DNA of 64,000 bases. Origin: Pseudomonas sp. GTDB lineage: Bacteria > Pseudomonadota > Gammaproteobacteria > Pseudomonadales > Pseudomonadaceae. The translations under genes and the position numbers were made by a program. The stretch is from NCBI GenBank assembly GCA_007713455.1, contig VMRT01000020.1, forward strand, positions 1 to 64,000. The letters run 5' to 3'. The notes below the pieces were generated by a model. That model ran no database searches and was not told where the DNA came from. It saw only the letters and a program-made list of their open reading frames with translations. Positions 43,823-53,093 of the stretch are shown in pieces. Position 1 is the first letter of the stretch, and each line of letters begins with the position of its first letter.

Positions 43823-44203
43823 ATGAAGTCCTACATGCGCTCCTTCCTTATCCTGCTGCTAGTGCTTGCGCTTCCGATCAATGGGATAGCGGAAATGCTC
43901 ATGCCGGTTGGATCGTCCGGGCATCACGTGATGTCCGATATGGAAGGTGTGGGCGCCATGACGACCGACCACGCTTCGATGGTTGGCGCCGATGACGGTG
44001 CTGAACACGAGTGCTGTGAAGCGAATGAGCATGGAACGGCGACCGTCTGCAAGACGGGCCAAGAATGCAAAACTGCAAGTATCCTTCAGCTTGTCTCAAT
44101 AAAAGCCCAGCTGATGCCTGCTGCTAAACCCGTGACCACTCCCTATAACGGCCTGATCCCCTCTAGCCTTTTAGACGCCGTCTGGCATCCACCCCGCGTC
44201 TAA
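43823..44203 (+). CDS. Small secreted Cys/His-rich protein, CopL/CzcI-like
   Basis: The 126-residue exported protein has a signal peptide (FLILLLVLALPINGIA) and a mature part with Met/His at the start (MLMPVGSSGHHVMSDM) and a cysteine cluster (HECCEANEHGTATVCKTGQEC). Its size and place just before cusCBA recall CopL and CzcI, small metal-binding proteins that adjust their operons. I cannot name it surely. It may start the cus operon transcript. Confidence 0.65.
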   Translation: MKSYMRSFLILLLVLALPINGIAEMLMPVGSSGHHVMSDMEGVGAMTTDHASMVGADDGAEHECCEANEHGTATVCKTGQECKTASILQLVSIKAQLMPAAKPVTTPYNGLIPSSLLDAVWHPPRV

Positions 44204-44295
44204 TTCCGATCAAATTATAGGAACCGCCCGAGTGAGCATTCGGGCCGGCTACCGCGCGCCTTTGGCTCGCATGAAAGATCAGGAATCCTTCGCAA

Positions 44296-45549
44296 ATGAA
44301 ACCCCGTATTTATTGGGCGCCGCCGTACGTGGCCGCCTTGATCATGGGCGCGCTCTCGTTTCCAGGGTTAGCGTCCGCTTTGACCTTAGAACAAGCTCTG
44401 AGCGTGGCCGAGCAAGACGCGCCTTCGCTGCATGCGCAAGCCGCCAACCTGGTGGCCGCACGCAGCGCTGCAATCCCTGCCGGCGAGCTTCCTGACCCTA
44501 AACTTAAGCTTGGACTGCAAAGCGTGCCCATCGAAGGTGACGCTCGCTGGCAGTTGGAGCAAGAGGCCATGACCATGCAAATGGTTGGGGTCATGCAAGA
44601 TGTGCCAAACCGAGCGAAAAGGCGCGCTCGTGTCGAGGCCGCGCAGGCTAGTGTTGCGCTCGCAAACGCCCAGCAAACGGTTGAACGTCTCGGTGTGCGC
44701 CAAGCAACCGCCGAGGCATGGATCGCTAGCTTCGCGGTCGAGCAGAAGCTAAGCCTTTTCAAGCAGCTTTACAGCGAGAATCAGCTCCTTTCGCGGGCTG
44801 TTCAGGCCCGCATTGCTGGCGGCAGCGGACAAACCGCAGACAGCGTACTTCCGAGGCAAGAGGCAGCATTGCTGGCTGAACAAGAGGATGAGCTGCTGCG
44901 TAACCAGGCTGTTGCGCGGGCCGGCCTCCGGCGCTGGATAGGCGAGCTAGCAGGCCAGCCGCTTACAGGTGACTGGCCGCAATGGCTTGCCGCCGTTGAT
45001 AACTATCAGCACAACCTGAACCGGCACCCGGCGTTACTCGCCTTCGACCCGATGACTCGTGAAGCGGAGGCAAAGGTTCACCAGGCCATCGCAGAGAAAA
45101 CACCGGATTGGAGTTGGGGGGTCGACTACCTGCGACGTGGCCGTGAGTACGGCGACATGGTGAACCTCAGCGTCAGCTTCGACCTGCCGCTGTTTACCAG
45201 CTCTCGGCAGGATCCGAAGATCGCGGCCGAACGAGCTCGCCTTGCCCAGATCGAGGCTCAGCGCCAAGCGACCTTGCGCCTGTACAACCAAGAGCTGAGT
45301 ACTGACCTCGCTGAGTATCAGCGTCTGGACCGCGCACTCATCCGCCTCGACAAAACCTTACTACCCCTCGCTGAAGAGAAGGTCCGCCTTGCCATGGCCG
45401 ATTACCGCTCCGGAAGCGGTGAGCTGACCGCTGTGATCGAAGCGCGACGACAGCTTGTGGAGACCCGGCTACGGCGTATTGACGTCGCCCGCGATCGATC
45501 GTTGAGCAATGCCCGCCTGCATTTCGCCTTTGGAGATACCCGACCATGA
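44296..45549 (+). CDS. cusC: CusC-like outer-membrane factor
   Basis: The 417-residue TolC-family channel has a signal peptide (ALIMGALSFPGLASA) and the helical hairpin pattern with QALSVAEQDAPSLHAQAANLVAARSAA and GGSGQTADSVLPRQEAALL in the first half and AMADYRSGSGELTAVIEARRQLVETRL in the second. It lets Cu(I)/Ag(I) out through the outer membrane. Its stop overlaps cusB by four bases. Confidence 0.88.
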   Translation: MKPRIYWAPPYVAALIMGALSFPGLASALTLEQALSVAEQDAPSLHAQAANLVAARSAAIPAGELPDPKLKLGLQSVPIEGDARWQLEQEAMTMQMVGVMQDVPNRAKRRARVEAAQASVALANAQQTVERLGVRQATAEAWIASFAVEQKLSLFKQLYSENQLLSRAVQARIAGGSGQTADSVLPRQEAALLAEQEDELLRNQAVARAGLRRWIGELAGQPLTGDWPQWLAAVDNYQHNLNRHPALLAFDPMTREAEAKVHQAIAEKTPDWSWGVDYLRRGREYGDMVNLSVSFDLPLFTSSRQDPKIAAERARLAQIEAQRQATLRLYNQELSTDLAEYQRLDRALIRLDKTLLPLAEEKVRLAMADYRSGSGELTAVIEARRQLVETRLRRIDVARDRSLSNARLHFAFGDTRP

Positions 45550-46997
45550 CATTCCAACACAAGCGGCTGGTACTCGCCTTCAGTCTGCCTCTGATGATTA
45601 GCGCTGCAGCGCTAATCGGTCTGCCTACCGCAGCCTTCGGACAATCGCCTGCAGAAGAAGACAAGGAAGTGCTCTATTGGTATGACCCTATGGTACCCCA
45701 GCAAAAGTTCGATAAGCCGGGCAAGTCGCCATTCATGGATATGGAATTGATTCCACGCTATGCAGATGAGGGAAGCGACGGGGCATCGATCAGTATCGAC
45801 CCGAGCGTGACGCAGAATCTCGGCGTGCGCTTGGCAACCGTAACGCGTGAATCGATCAGCCAGTCGCTCGAAGCGACAGGCGCGTTGATGTTTGACGAGC
45901 GAGACGTGGCGGTTGTGCAGGCGCGTGCCGGTGGCTTTGTCGAGCGCGTTTACGACCGAGCACCGGAGGATGTCATCGAAAAAGGCGCGCCGTTAGCCGA
46001 TCTTTTGGTTCCCGAATGGGCTGCCGCACAGGAAGAGTACCTGGCGCTCAAAGGGGTCGGCCAACCCCAACTGCTCGCAGCGGCCCGACAGCGGTTACGC
46101 CTCGCCGGCATGCCGTCGGATGTCATTGCCCAACTGGAACGAACCGGTAAAGCGCGCCCCGTTTGGACCGTAACGAGCCCAATCGGCGGCGTGCTGAACA
46201 GCCTCGACGTTCGCGAGGGCATGACCGTACCCGCCGGCGCATCTCTCGCACGCGTCAATGGACTGGAGACGGTATGGCTAGAGATAGCTGTGCCTGAGGC
46301 GCAGATCACCAATCTGGCGCCAGGGCACTCAGTCACCGCGCGCCTCCCCGCCTTTGCAGGTGAATCTCTGGAAGGCACGATCCAGGCCGTACTATCGCAA
46401 GCCAACCTGAATAGCCGCACTGTGCGTGTCCGGGTCGAACTACCTAACCCGCAGCAGCGGCTTCGCCCCGGCATGACGGCCGAGGTGACGTTGAGTCGCA
46501 ACGTTGAAGATGTCTTGGTCATCCCATCCGAGGCGGTCATTCGCACCGGCCGGCGAGCATTGGTGATGTTGGCTGAGAATGAAGGCCGTTACCGCCCCGT
46601 TGAGGTCCGCATCGGCCGAGAGTTCAATGACCAGACAGAGGTGCTTGAAGGGCTGGAAGCCGGTCAGAAGGTCGTGGCGTCCGGTCAGTTTCTCCTCGAT
46701 TCAGAGGCGAGCCTACGCGGGCTGACCGCTCAGGGCTTGGAGAAGCCTGCAACTTCTACAGAACCTGCGCTGCACGAGGCTGAAGGTACGATCGTCAGCC
46801 TGGAAGATGGCATGGTTGGCCTCTCGCATGGGCCGTTCAAGACGCTGAACATGCCCGGCATGACCATGTCCTTTCCGGTTGCCGATCAATCGCTCCTAAC
46901 AAGTTTGCAGACCGGCGATCGCGTTCGTGTCGGCGCGCGTGAAAGCGAAGAGGGCCTGGTCATTGAGCACATCGAGAAGCTGGGGGGCCAGCCATGA
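45546..46997 (+). CDS. cusB: CusB-like adaptor with fused C-terminal CusF-like domain
   Basis: The 483-residue membrane-fusion protein begins with a signal segment and the heavy-metal-binding motif [20 protein letters not shown] with MDMEL. Then come the barrel, lipoyl and hairpin regions ([30 protein letters not shown]). From about residue 408 a second domain follows: [20 protein letters not shown], then [15 protein letters not shown], which has the beta-barrel and M-x-M site of the CusF chaperone, without its tryptophan. A built-in chaperone domain could hand Cu(I) to the pump. It is translationally coupled to both neighbours. Confidence 0.88.
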   Translation: MTFQHKRLVLAFSLPLMISAAALIGLPTAAFGQSPAEEDKEVLYWYDPMVPQQKFDKPGKSPFMDMELIPRYADEGSDGASISIDPSVTQNLGVRLATVTRESISQSLEATGALMFDERDVAVVQARAGGFVERVYDRAPEDVIEKGAPLADLLVPEWAAAQEEYLALKGVGQPQLLAAARQRLRLAGMPSDVIAQLERTGKARPVWTVTSPIGGVLNSLDVREGMTVPAGASLARVNGLETVWLEIAVPEAQITNLAPGHSVTARLPAFAGESLEGTIQAVLSQANLNSRTVRVRVELPNPQQRLRPGMTAEVTLSRNVEDVLVIPSEAVIRTGRRALVMLAENEGRYRPVEVRIGREFNDQTEVLEGLEAGQKVVASGQFLLDSEASLRGLTAQGLEKPATSTEPALHEAEGTIVSLEDGMVGLSHGPFKTLNMPGMTMSFPVADQSLLTSLQTGDRVRVGARESEEGLVIEHIEKLGGQP

Positions 46998-49900
46998 TCG
47001 CAGCCATAATTCGGTGGTCAGTGGCCAACCGCTTTCTGATCCTGCTGGCTACTGTGTTCGCGGTGGCTTGGGGTGTCTGGTCGGTCAAAAACACCGCTGT
47101 TGATGCATTGCCAGACCTTTCCGACGTTCAGGTCATCATCCGCACGCCATACCCCGGGCAGGCGCCCCAGATCGTTGAGAATCAGGTCACCTACCCACTG
47201 ACGACGACCATGCTGTCTGTCCCCGGCGCAAAGACGGTCCGCGGCTACTCCTTCTTCGGGGATAGCTACGTGTACGTCCTGTTTGAGGACGGCACCGACC
47301 TCTATTGGGCCCGTTCTCGGGTGCTGGAGTACCTGAGTCAGGTGCAGAGTCGGCTTCCCGCCGCCGCCAAACCCGCTTTGGGCCCTGACGCCACAGGTGT
47401 CGGCTGGATCTACCAATATGCTTTGGTAGACCGAACGGGCAAACATGACCTCTCGCAGCTGCGCTCTTTGCAAGATTGGTTCCTGCGCTATGAGCTCAAG
47501 ACACTGCCCAACGTGGCGGAAGTCGCGCCCATAGGCGGGATGGTCAAGCAGTATCAGGTCGTACTGGATCCCGTGCGCATGGCAAGCAGGGGCGTGACGC
47601 AGCAGCAGATTGCAAAGGCGATCGATGAAGCCAACCGTGAAACCGGCGGGAGTGTTCTGGAACTCGCAGAAACCGAGTTCATGGTCCGTGCGACCGGGTA
47701 TCTCAAGACACTCAAAGACTTTCGAGCCATTCCTTTGCGTCTCGACGGCGGCGTGCCAGTGACGCTAGGGGACGTTGCGCATATCCAGCTCGGCCCGGAA
47801 ATGCGCCGGGGCATCAGCGAGCTTGACGGTGAAGGTGAGGTAGTCGGCGGCGTGGTGATCCTGCGGAGCGGCAAGAACGCTCGGGAAACCATCGCTGCCG
47901 TTCAGACCAAACTGGATGAGCTGAAAGCGAGCCTGCCCCAAGGCGTCGAAATCGTCACGACGTACGACCGTAGCAAGCTGATCGACAGTGCCGTTGAAAA
48001 CCTCACGCACAAGCTCATCGAGGAGTTCATTGTCGTTGCGTTGGTTTGCGCGATTTTTCTGTGGCATCTGCGCTCGTCGTTGGTCGCCATCGTGTCGTTG
48101 CCGATCGGCATCCTGATTGCTTTTGTGATCATGCAGCGGCAAGGCATCAACGCCAACATCATGTCGTTGGGTGGCATCGCGATCGCCATCGGAGCGATGG
48201 TCGATGCAGCAATCGTCATGATCGAAAACGCCCACAAGCACATTGAGGCCTGGCACAAGCGGCATCCTGACTCCACCTTGAAGGGCCAGGAGCACTGGAA
48301 GGTCATTACTGACGCGGCTGTTGAAGTGGGGCCGGCATTGTTCTTCAGCCTGCTGATCATCACGCTGTCGTTCATTCCAGTGTTCACCCTGGAGGCGCAG
48401 GAAGGCCGGCTGTTCGGTCCACTGGCGTTCACCAAAACCTATGCAATGGCAGCCGCCGCGGGCCTGTCTGTCACGCTGGTTCCGGTGCTCATGGGGTATT
48501 GGATCAGGGGCAAAATCCCTGACGAACACCGTAATCCACTCAACCGTGGCCTCATCTGGATCTACAAGCCGGCCCTGGACGCGGTACTGCGCTGGCCCAA
48601 GATGACTCTGCTGGTGGCTGTTCTGGTCTTCCTGACAGGCTTGTGGCCGGCCTCTCGCCTTGGTGGGGAGTTCTTGCCCCCGCTGGATGAAGGTGACCTC
48701 CTTTATATGCCCACTGCGCTTCCAGGCCTCTCCGCTCAGAAGGCTTCTGAGCTACTGCAGCAGACGGACCGGCTCATAAAAACGGTTCCAGAAGTTGCAC
48801 ACGTGTTCGGTAAGGCTGGTCGAGCCGACACCGCTACAGATCCCGCCCCGCTGGAAATGTTCGAGACGACCATTCAGTTCAAGCCGAAGGATCAATGGCG
48901 CCCTGGGATGACGCCTGACAAGCTGGTTGAGGAGTTGGATCGCACCGTACAGGTACCTGGATTAGCCAATCTGTGGATCCCGCCGATTCGAAACCGTATC
49001 GATATGCTGGCGACGGGTATCAAGAGCCCGATCGGGGTGAAAGTGTATGGCACTGACTTGGCACAGATCGACAAAGCCACCCAGACAGTGGAAAAAATCG
49101 CCAAAACGGTGCCTGGGGTCAGTTCGGCGCTTGCTGAGAGACTGACCGGCGGCAGGTATATCGATGTGGATATCGATCGTGTCGCCGCCGCACGCTACGG
49201 CCTGAATATCGCGGACGTGCAATCGATCGTGGCCGGTGCCATCGGTGGTCAAACCATTGGTGAAACCGTGGAAGGGCTCGCCAGGTATCCGATCAACCTC
49301 CGCTATGGCCGCGAGTGGCGCGACTCGATATCCGATCTGCGCAACCTACCGATCTACACGCCGCAAGGCAGCCAGATCACGTTGGGGACCGTGGCCAAAG
49401 TACAGGTGACAGACGGACCGCCCATGCTTAAAAGCGAAAACGCAAGGCTGTCGGGCTGGGTTTACGTCGATGTTCGTGGCCGCGACATGGCGGCTGTGGT
49501 GGGCGATCTGAGGGAAAAGATCAGCAAAGGGGTCCAGCTCGAATCCGGCATGAGCATCAGCTATTCCGGCCAATTCGAATTCATGGAGCGCGCTAACGCG
49601 AAGCTGAAGCTCGTCGTTCCGGCTACCTTGCTGATCATTTTTGTATTGCTCTACCTAACGTTTGCCCGCTTTGGCGAGGCGCTGCTCATCATGGCTACGC
49701 TGCCATTCGCTCTGACCGGGGGCGTCTGGTTCCTATATCTGCTCGGGTACAACCTATCCGTAGCGACAGGAATCGGATTCATCGCACTGGCAGGCGTTTC
49801 TGCTGAGTTCGGCGTCATTATGCTGCTGTATTTGAAGAACGCCTGGACGGATCGGGTTAACGCTGGAGCCCATGGCGAAGGCGTCCTGCTCGACGCCATT

Positions 49901-50158
49901 CGTGAAGGTGCTGTCCAGCGAGTGCGCCCCAAGGCCATGACCGTAGCAGTGATTATCGCCGGTCTGCTGCCCATCCTCTGGGGTAGCGGAACCGGCAGCG
50001 AAATCATGAGCCGCATCGCCGCGCCCATGGTGGGCGGGATGATCACCGCCCCTTTGCTCTCCCTGTTCATTCTGCCGGCAGCTTACCTGCTGATGCGCCG
50101 CCGGCAATTGCGAGTTACCACCCAGCAAGCAACCAACCCCACTGGAGAACATCCATGA
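46994..50158 (+). CDS. cusA: CusA-like RND copper/silver pump
   Basis: The 1054-residue inner-membrane RND transporter exports Cu(I) or Ag(I) with CusC and CusB. It starts with the amphipathic [18 protein letters not shown] and has two sets of membrane helices with the relay motif [13 protein letters not shown], the monovalent-metal form of the family, and the later [15 protein letters not shown]. The porter loops occupy about 35-340 and 560-870. The methionines that pick up copper cannot be verified by eye. The start overlaps cusB and the stop overlaps cusF by four bases. Confidence 0.93.
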   Translation: MIAAIIRWSVANRFLILLATVFAVAWGVWSVKNTAVDALPDLSDVQVIIRTPYPGQAPQIVENQVTYPLTTTMLSVPGAKTVRGYSFFGDSYVYVLFEDGTDLYWARSRVLEYLSQVQSRLPAAAKPALGPDATGVGWIYQYALVDRTGKHDLSQLRSLQDWFLRYELKTLPNVAEVAPIGGMVKQYQVVLDPVRMASRGVTQQQIAKAIDEANRETGGSVLELAETEFMVRATGYLKTLKDFRAIPLRLDGGVPVTLGDVAHIQLGPEMRRGISELDGEGEVVGGVVILRSGKNARETIAAVQTKLDELKASLPQGVEIVTTYDRSKLIDSAVENLTHKLIEEFIVVALVCAIFLWHLRSSLVAIVSLPIGILIAFVIMQRQGINANIMSLGGIAIAIGAMVDAAIVMIENAHKHIEAWHKRHPDSTLKGQEHWKVITDAAVEVGPALFFSLLIITLSFIPVFTLEAQEGRLFGPLAFTKTYAMAAAAGLSVTLVPVLMGYWIRGKIPDEHRNPLNRGLIWIYKPALDAVLRWPKMTLLVAVLVFLTGLWPASRLGGEFLPPLDEGDLLYMPTALPGLSAQKASELLQQTDRLIKTVPEVAHVFGKAGRADTATDPAPLEMFETTIQFKPKDQWRPGMTPDKLVEELDRTVQVPGLANLWIPPIRNRIDMLATGIKSPIGVKVYGTDLAQIDKATQTVEKIAKTVPGVSSALAERLTGGRYIDVDIDRVAAARYGLNIADVQSIVAGAIGGQTIGETVEGLARYPINLRYGREWRDSISDLRNLPIYTPQGSQITLGTVAKVQVTDGPPMLKSENARLSGWVYVDVRGRDMAAVVGDLREKISKGVQLESGMSISYSGQFEFMERANAKLKLVVPATLLIIFVLLYLTFARFGEALLIMATLPFALTGGVWFLYLLGYNLSVATGIGFIALAGVSAEFGVIMLLYLKNAWTDRVNAGAHGEGVLLDAIREGAVQRVRPKAMTVAVIIAGLLPILWGSGTGSEIMSRIAAPMVGGMITAPLLSLFILPAAYLLMRRRQLRVTTQQATNPTGEHP

Positions 50159-50511
50159 ACATTAAGCACATCACCCTTGCATCACTCTTCCTGGTGCCAG
50201 TCGCCTATGCCGCCGACAAGGAGCCAATGGACGGCATGCCGATGGATCACAAAGGCATGAACATGCCAATGGACCAGAAGTCGGCGGGACAGACCGCTAC
50301 AGCCATCGGCACGGTCAAGGAAGTGAACACCGAGAGCGGCACCGTGACCATTGCACACGGCCCGGTCGAAGCGCTGGGTTGGCCTTCTATGACGATGGGC
50401 TTCAAAGCGAAGCCTGATCAGCTCCAAAAGTTGAAAGAAGGGGACCAGGTCGAATTCGAGTTCTCCTCGAAGGGCATGGATTCCACCATTACCCGCATCG
50501 AAAAGCAGTAG
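50155..50511 (+). CDS. cusF: CusF periplasmic copper/silver chaperone
   Basis: The 118-residue exported protein has a signal peptide ([14 protein letters not shown]), a Met/His stretch ([16 protein letters not shown]) and the CusF barrel with the metal site W-x-x-M-x-M in [10 protein letters not shown]. It takes Cu(I) or Ag(I) to the CusCBA pump. It overlaps cusA by four bases. The similar domain fused to the CusB C-terminus makes two chaperone-like domains in this operon. Confidence 0.92.
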   Translation: MNIKHITLASLFLVPVAYAADKEPMDGMPMDHKGMNMPMDQKSAGQTATAIGTVKEVNTESGTVTIAHGPVEALGWPSMTMGFKAKPDQLQKLKEGDQVEFEFSSKGMDSTITRIEKQ

Positions 50512-50565
50512 AAGTTGAAAACGACTGCCGCAGGCGCGGCGGTCGTACCAACACGAAAATGAGGG

Positions 50566-50581
50566 ATTACAGCTTTGTAAC
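50566..50581. promoter_or_regulatory. CopR-box-like site upstream of the PtrA-like gene
   Basis: ATTACAGCTTTGTAAC fits the motif ATTACA-N4-TGTAA and lies 71 bases before the ATG at 50652. Confidence 0.6.
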
Positions 50582-50651
50582 TTTGGCAACAGCTTCTTGT
50601 AAGTAGCAAGCCTTTAATCTACAGGCATCAACTAACCAAGAGGTGCAAACC

Positions 50652-50969
50652 ATGAACCGCATAACCAAAGTAATCGTTCCTTTTATTCTGACCGTTGCTT
50701 CCTCGCTTGCAATGGCCGAAGGCGGAAGCGAACGTACGCTGAATCGCTTAAATGACTCGGCAGGAGCAAAGCCCACCCTTAAGGAGCTTGTAAAAGAAGG
50801 CCAAGTGCTGAGCATCGCACCTGCTGGCGCGACCGGCACGACTCGAATGATTCAAAACTATAGAACAAGCGCCCAAGTCCAGACGTATGAGATGACGGTC
50901 AAGACCCCTGACGGGAAGATCCATACGGTAGAGTTTCTGAGCACCCCAGTTGGCGTGAACAATGGCTAA
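50652..50969 (+). CDS. Small secreted PtrA-like protein (copy 2), longer form
   Basis: The 105-residue exported protein has a signal peptide (IVPFILTVASSLAMA) and the shared start EGGSERTLNRLNDS, followed by a further domain (TRMIQNYRTSAQVQTYEM and DGKIHTVEFLS). The N-terminal pattern A-E-G-G-x-(D/E)-R-T links it to the genes at 29584 and 62229. The ATG at 50652 is used because AAGAGGTG precedes it by seven bases. A CopR-like box lies in its promoter, so copper induction is probable. Confidence 0.72.
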   Translation: MNRITKVIVPFILTVASSLAMAEGGSERTLNRLNDSAGAKPTLKELVKEGQVLSIAPAGATGTTRMIQNYRTSAQVQTYEMTVKTPDGKIHTVEFLSTPVGVNNG

Positions 50970-51001
50970 TCTGCCAAGCTTAATATCCGAGGGATAGTTA
51001 G

Positions 51002-51259
51002 ATGAGGGGCATAATATCCAAGATTAAAAGCGTACTGCAGCGCAATCCGGTCGTAACGGGGTTAACCGCAGCTGTGGTTGGCTACATGCTACTGAACCAA
51101 AGCACTGCGGCGTTGGCAACAACGCTGCCAAGCCTGCTCTTTCTCTTGCCCTGCTTGTTGATGATGGTCGTATGCATGAAGCATATGTCTAGCGGTAAAT
51201 GCGACAAGCCCGAGGAGCCCAACGTTGGCGAAAACACCTTATTAAGCAAAAGCGAATAA
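51002..51259 (+). CDS. Small membrane protein, DUF2933-like
   Basis: The 85-residue protein has two hydrophobic segments: TGLTAAVVGYMLLNQSTAALA and LPSLLFLLPCLLMMVVCMKHM, where the pattern L-P-C-L-x-M-x-x-x-C-M-K-H-M has Cys, Met and His at the end of the membrane helix. Small DUF2933-type proteins with such ends are common in copper clusters. It lies 32 bases after the PtrA-like gene and probably shares its transcript. Confidence 0.6.
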   Translation: MRGIISKIKSVLQRNPVVTGLTAAVVGYMLLNQSTAALATTLPSLLFLLPCLLMMVVCMKHMSSGKCDKPEEPNVGENTLLSKSE

Positions 51260-51282
51260 CCCACTGAACTTTGAGATTTAAC

Positions 51283-51513
51283 ATGCGAAAGGCCATCACC
51301 GTTACAGCAATCGCAATCACCCTGGCGAGCGGACTGAGTTTCGCAGCGGTAGATAAATCGGACCAAAGCCATTCAGAAACCGGCATGATGAGCGGCGACA
51401 AGCATATGGAAATGATGGGCGACATGCATGGAATGATGAAAGAGTGTCGTGAAATGATGGAGGGGGCCAAAGCCGGCCACTCGCAAACTGGCGAAAATTC
51501 AGACGCTGCTTAG
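51283..51513 (+). CDS. Small secreted Met/His-rich protein
   Basis: The 76-residue exported protein has a signal peptide (ITVTAIAITLASGLSFA) and a mature part rich in Met and His (MMSGDKHMEMMGDMHGMMKECREMM), with one Cys. Such proteins bind Cu(I)/Ag(I) in the periplasm. The frame extends to 51271; ATG 51283 gives the normal signal-peptide length. A terminator follows. Confidence 0.75.
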   Translation: MRKAITVTAIAITLASGLSFAAVDKSDQSHSETGMMSGDKHMEMMGDMHGMMKECREMMEGAKAGHSQTGENSDAA

Positions 51514-51543
51514 GATACGAGAGTGCGAGCAAACATGATCGAA

Positions 51544-51582
51544 GCAGGCCGGGCACCTTTTCTGGGTGCCCGCCTGCTTTCT
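51544..51582 (+). terminator. Rho-independent terminator of the small-gene cluster
   Basis: GCAGGC-C-GGGCACC pairs with GGGTGCCC-GCCTGC around TTTTCT, followed by TTTCTT. It ends transcription from the PtrA-like, DUF2933-like and Met-rich genes and separates them from the sensor-kinase gene. Confidence 0.8.
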
Positions 51583-51613
51583 TGTGAGTGATGGCCTAAC
51601 TAGGACCGTACTG

Positions 51614-52987
51614 ATGGGAAAAGTGTCACTGACGAGCAGAATGGCGATAGCTTTCATGCTTGTGGTTACGGTTGTGCTGATGGCGGCCGCAATCAGCTTC
51701 AATTATTTTTGCCAGCTCCATTTCGAACGCAAAGATGAACAAGTGCTGAATGAAAAGGCCGCTGCAGTAGAGCGTACGCTGCTCAACAGCTCAGCATTTG
51801 GGCCTGAGACCGCTTCAAGGATCGATGCCGTTATTGAGCACTCCTTTGGCTTCGCAACTGCAGTTGTAGTAGACGGCAAGACAGTCTACTCACATCACAA
51901 TCTCTCTGAGAGCTTGCTACCACTTGTCACGGACATCCAAGAGGAACGTTGGACAGTAAATTTCGCTGGGCATCAGTACAGTGGCATTACCAGAAAAGTA
52001 AACCAGTGGGTCGAAGGGCAAGACACAGTCATCTATCTGGCTTTGGATGTAACGCATCGAGTCCACTTCTTCGAAATGATTCAGCAATGGTTCGCTTATA
52101 CGCTGGTGGTCAGTGCACTTTTGAGTGGCGCTTTAGGTGTGGTTCTGATCAGGAAGGGTTTAAAACCGATCGATGAACTCTCTAAGACTTCCTCTACAGT
52201 AACTGCCAATTGTTTGGATACCAGAATTCCAACCGAGTCAGTGCCAGGCGAGCTTCATAAACTCGTAGACAACTTCAATGAAATGCTCTCGCGCTTGGAT
52301 GACTCATTCCTCAGGTTGTCAGGTTTCTCAGCGGACATCGCGCATGAGCTAAGAACGCCGCTGAACAGCATGCTGACCCAAATGGAGGTCGCGCTCTTGC
52401 GCGACCGCGAAAATACCGACTACAAGGATATCTTGTATTCCGCCCTCGAAGAACTTAGGCGCATGTCAAAGATGGTCGATGACATGCTGTTCCTCGCCAA
52501 AGCGGACAATGGGAAGATTACGCCCAGTGCCGAAGGGGCCAGCATGGCTGAGATGACCACGAGTGTTATCGAATATTACGAGCTCGCAGCCGAGGACAAG
52601 AAGGTCGAAATCGCGCTTTCAGGCGATGGGTCGGTACATGGCGATAAATCAATGCTAAGACGGGCCATCTCAAACATAGTCTCGAACGCAGTTCGGTATG
52701 CAGAGGAAGGCAGCATTATCAGGGTTGAAATAAGCGAGAGTGGTAACTCGGTTTCGACAGCTATAACCAACCGCGGCATTACTATTCCAGCCGAGCTTCA
52801 CACTCGAATATTCGACAGATTTTACAGGGTGGATACCGCAAGGCGCGAAGGTACTACCCTTAATGCGGGCCTCGGCATGGCTATCACACGGTCGATTGTT
52901 GAGGCCCACAAGGGGCGCATCGCTTGCGAATCAGCTGAGGGGCACACGACTTTCACAATGACGCTTCCAAGGCTGATGTCTAGTTAA
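51614..52987 (+). CDS. CusS/CopS-like sensor histidine kinase without adjacent regulator
   Basis: The 457-residue kinase has two membrane helices (about 10-33 and 155-178) flanking a periplasmic sensor domain, a HAMP segment, the H box SADIAHELRTPLNSM, the N box RRAISNIVSNAVRYAEEG and the G box LNAGLGMAITRSI. The start at ATG 51614 has AGGA eight bases upstream. Heavy-metal sensor kinases normally follow their regulator gene, but here no regulator is adjacent. The nearest fitting partner is the CopR-like gene at 62856-63536. It is followed after about 106 bases by the ATP-grasp-like gene. Confidence 0.85.
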   Translation: MGKVSLTSRMAIAFMLVVTVVLMAAAISFNYFCQLHFERKDEQVLNEKAAAVERTLLNSSAFGPETASRIDAVIEHSFGFATAVVVDGKTVYSHHNLSESLLPLVTDIQEERWTVNFAGHQYSGITRKVNQWVEGQDTVIYLALDVTHRVHFFEMIQQWFAYTLVVSALLSGALGVVLIRKGLKPIDELSKTSSTVTANCLDTRIPTESVPGELHKLVDNFNEMLSRLDDSFLRLSGFSADIAHELRTPLNSMLTQMEVALLRDRENTDYKDILYSALEELRRMSKMVDDMLFLAKADNGKITPSAEGASMAEMTTSVIEYYELAAEDKKVEIALSGDGSVHGDKSMLRRAISNIVSNAVRYAEEGSIIRVEISESGNSVSTAITNRGITIPAELHTRIFDRFYRVDTARREGTTLNAGLGMAITRSIVEAHKGRIACESAEGHTTFTMTLPRLMSS

Positions 52988-53093
52988 TGGCAAAGTGCTG
53001 GCAACGACGCTGATCTACGCTTATACAAATGCCCGGCTGAACCGGAGGAGGCCAAGGCTTTCGTACCTGTATATTTGGTTCTGGAGGTTTCAC

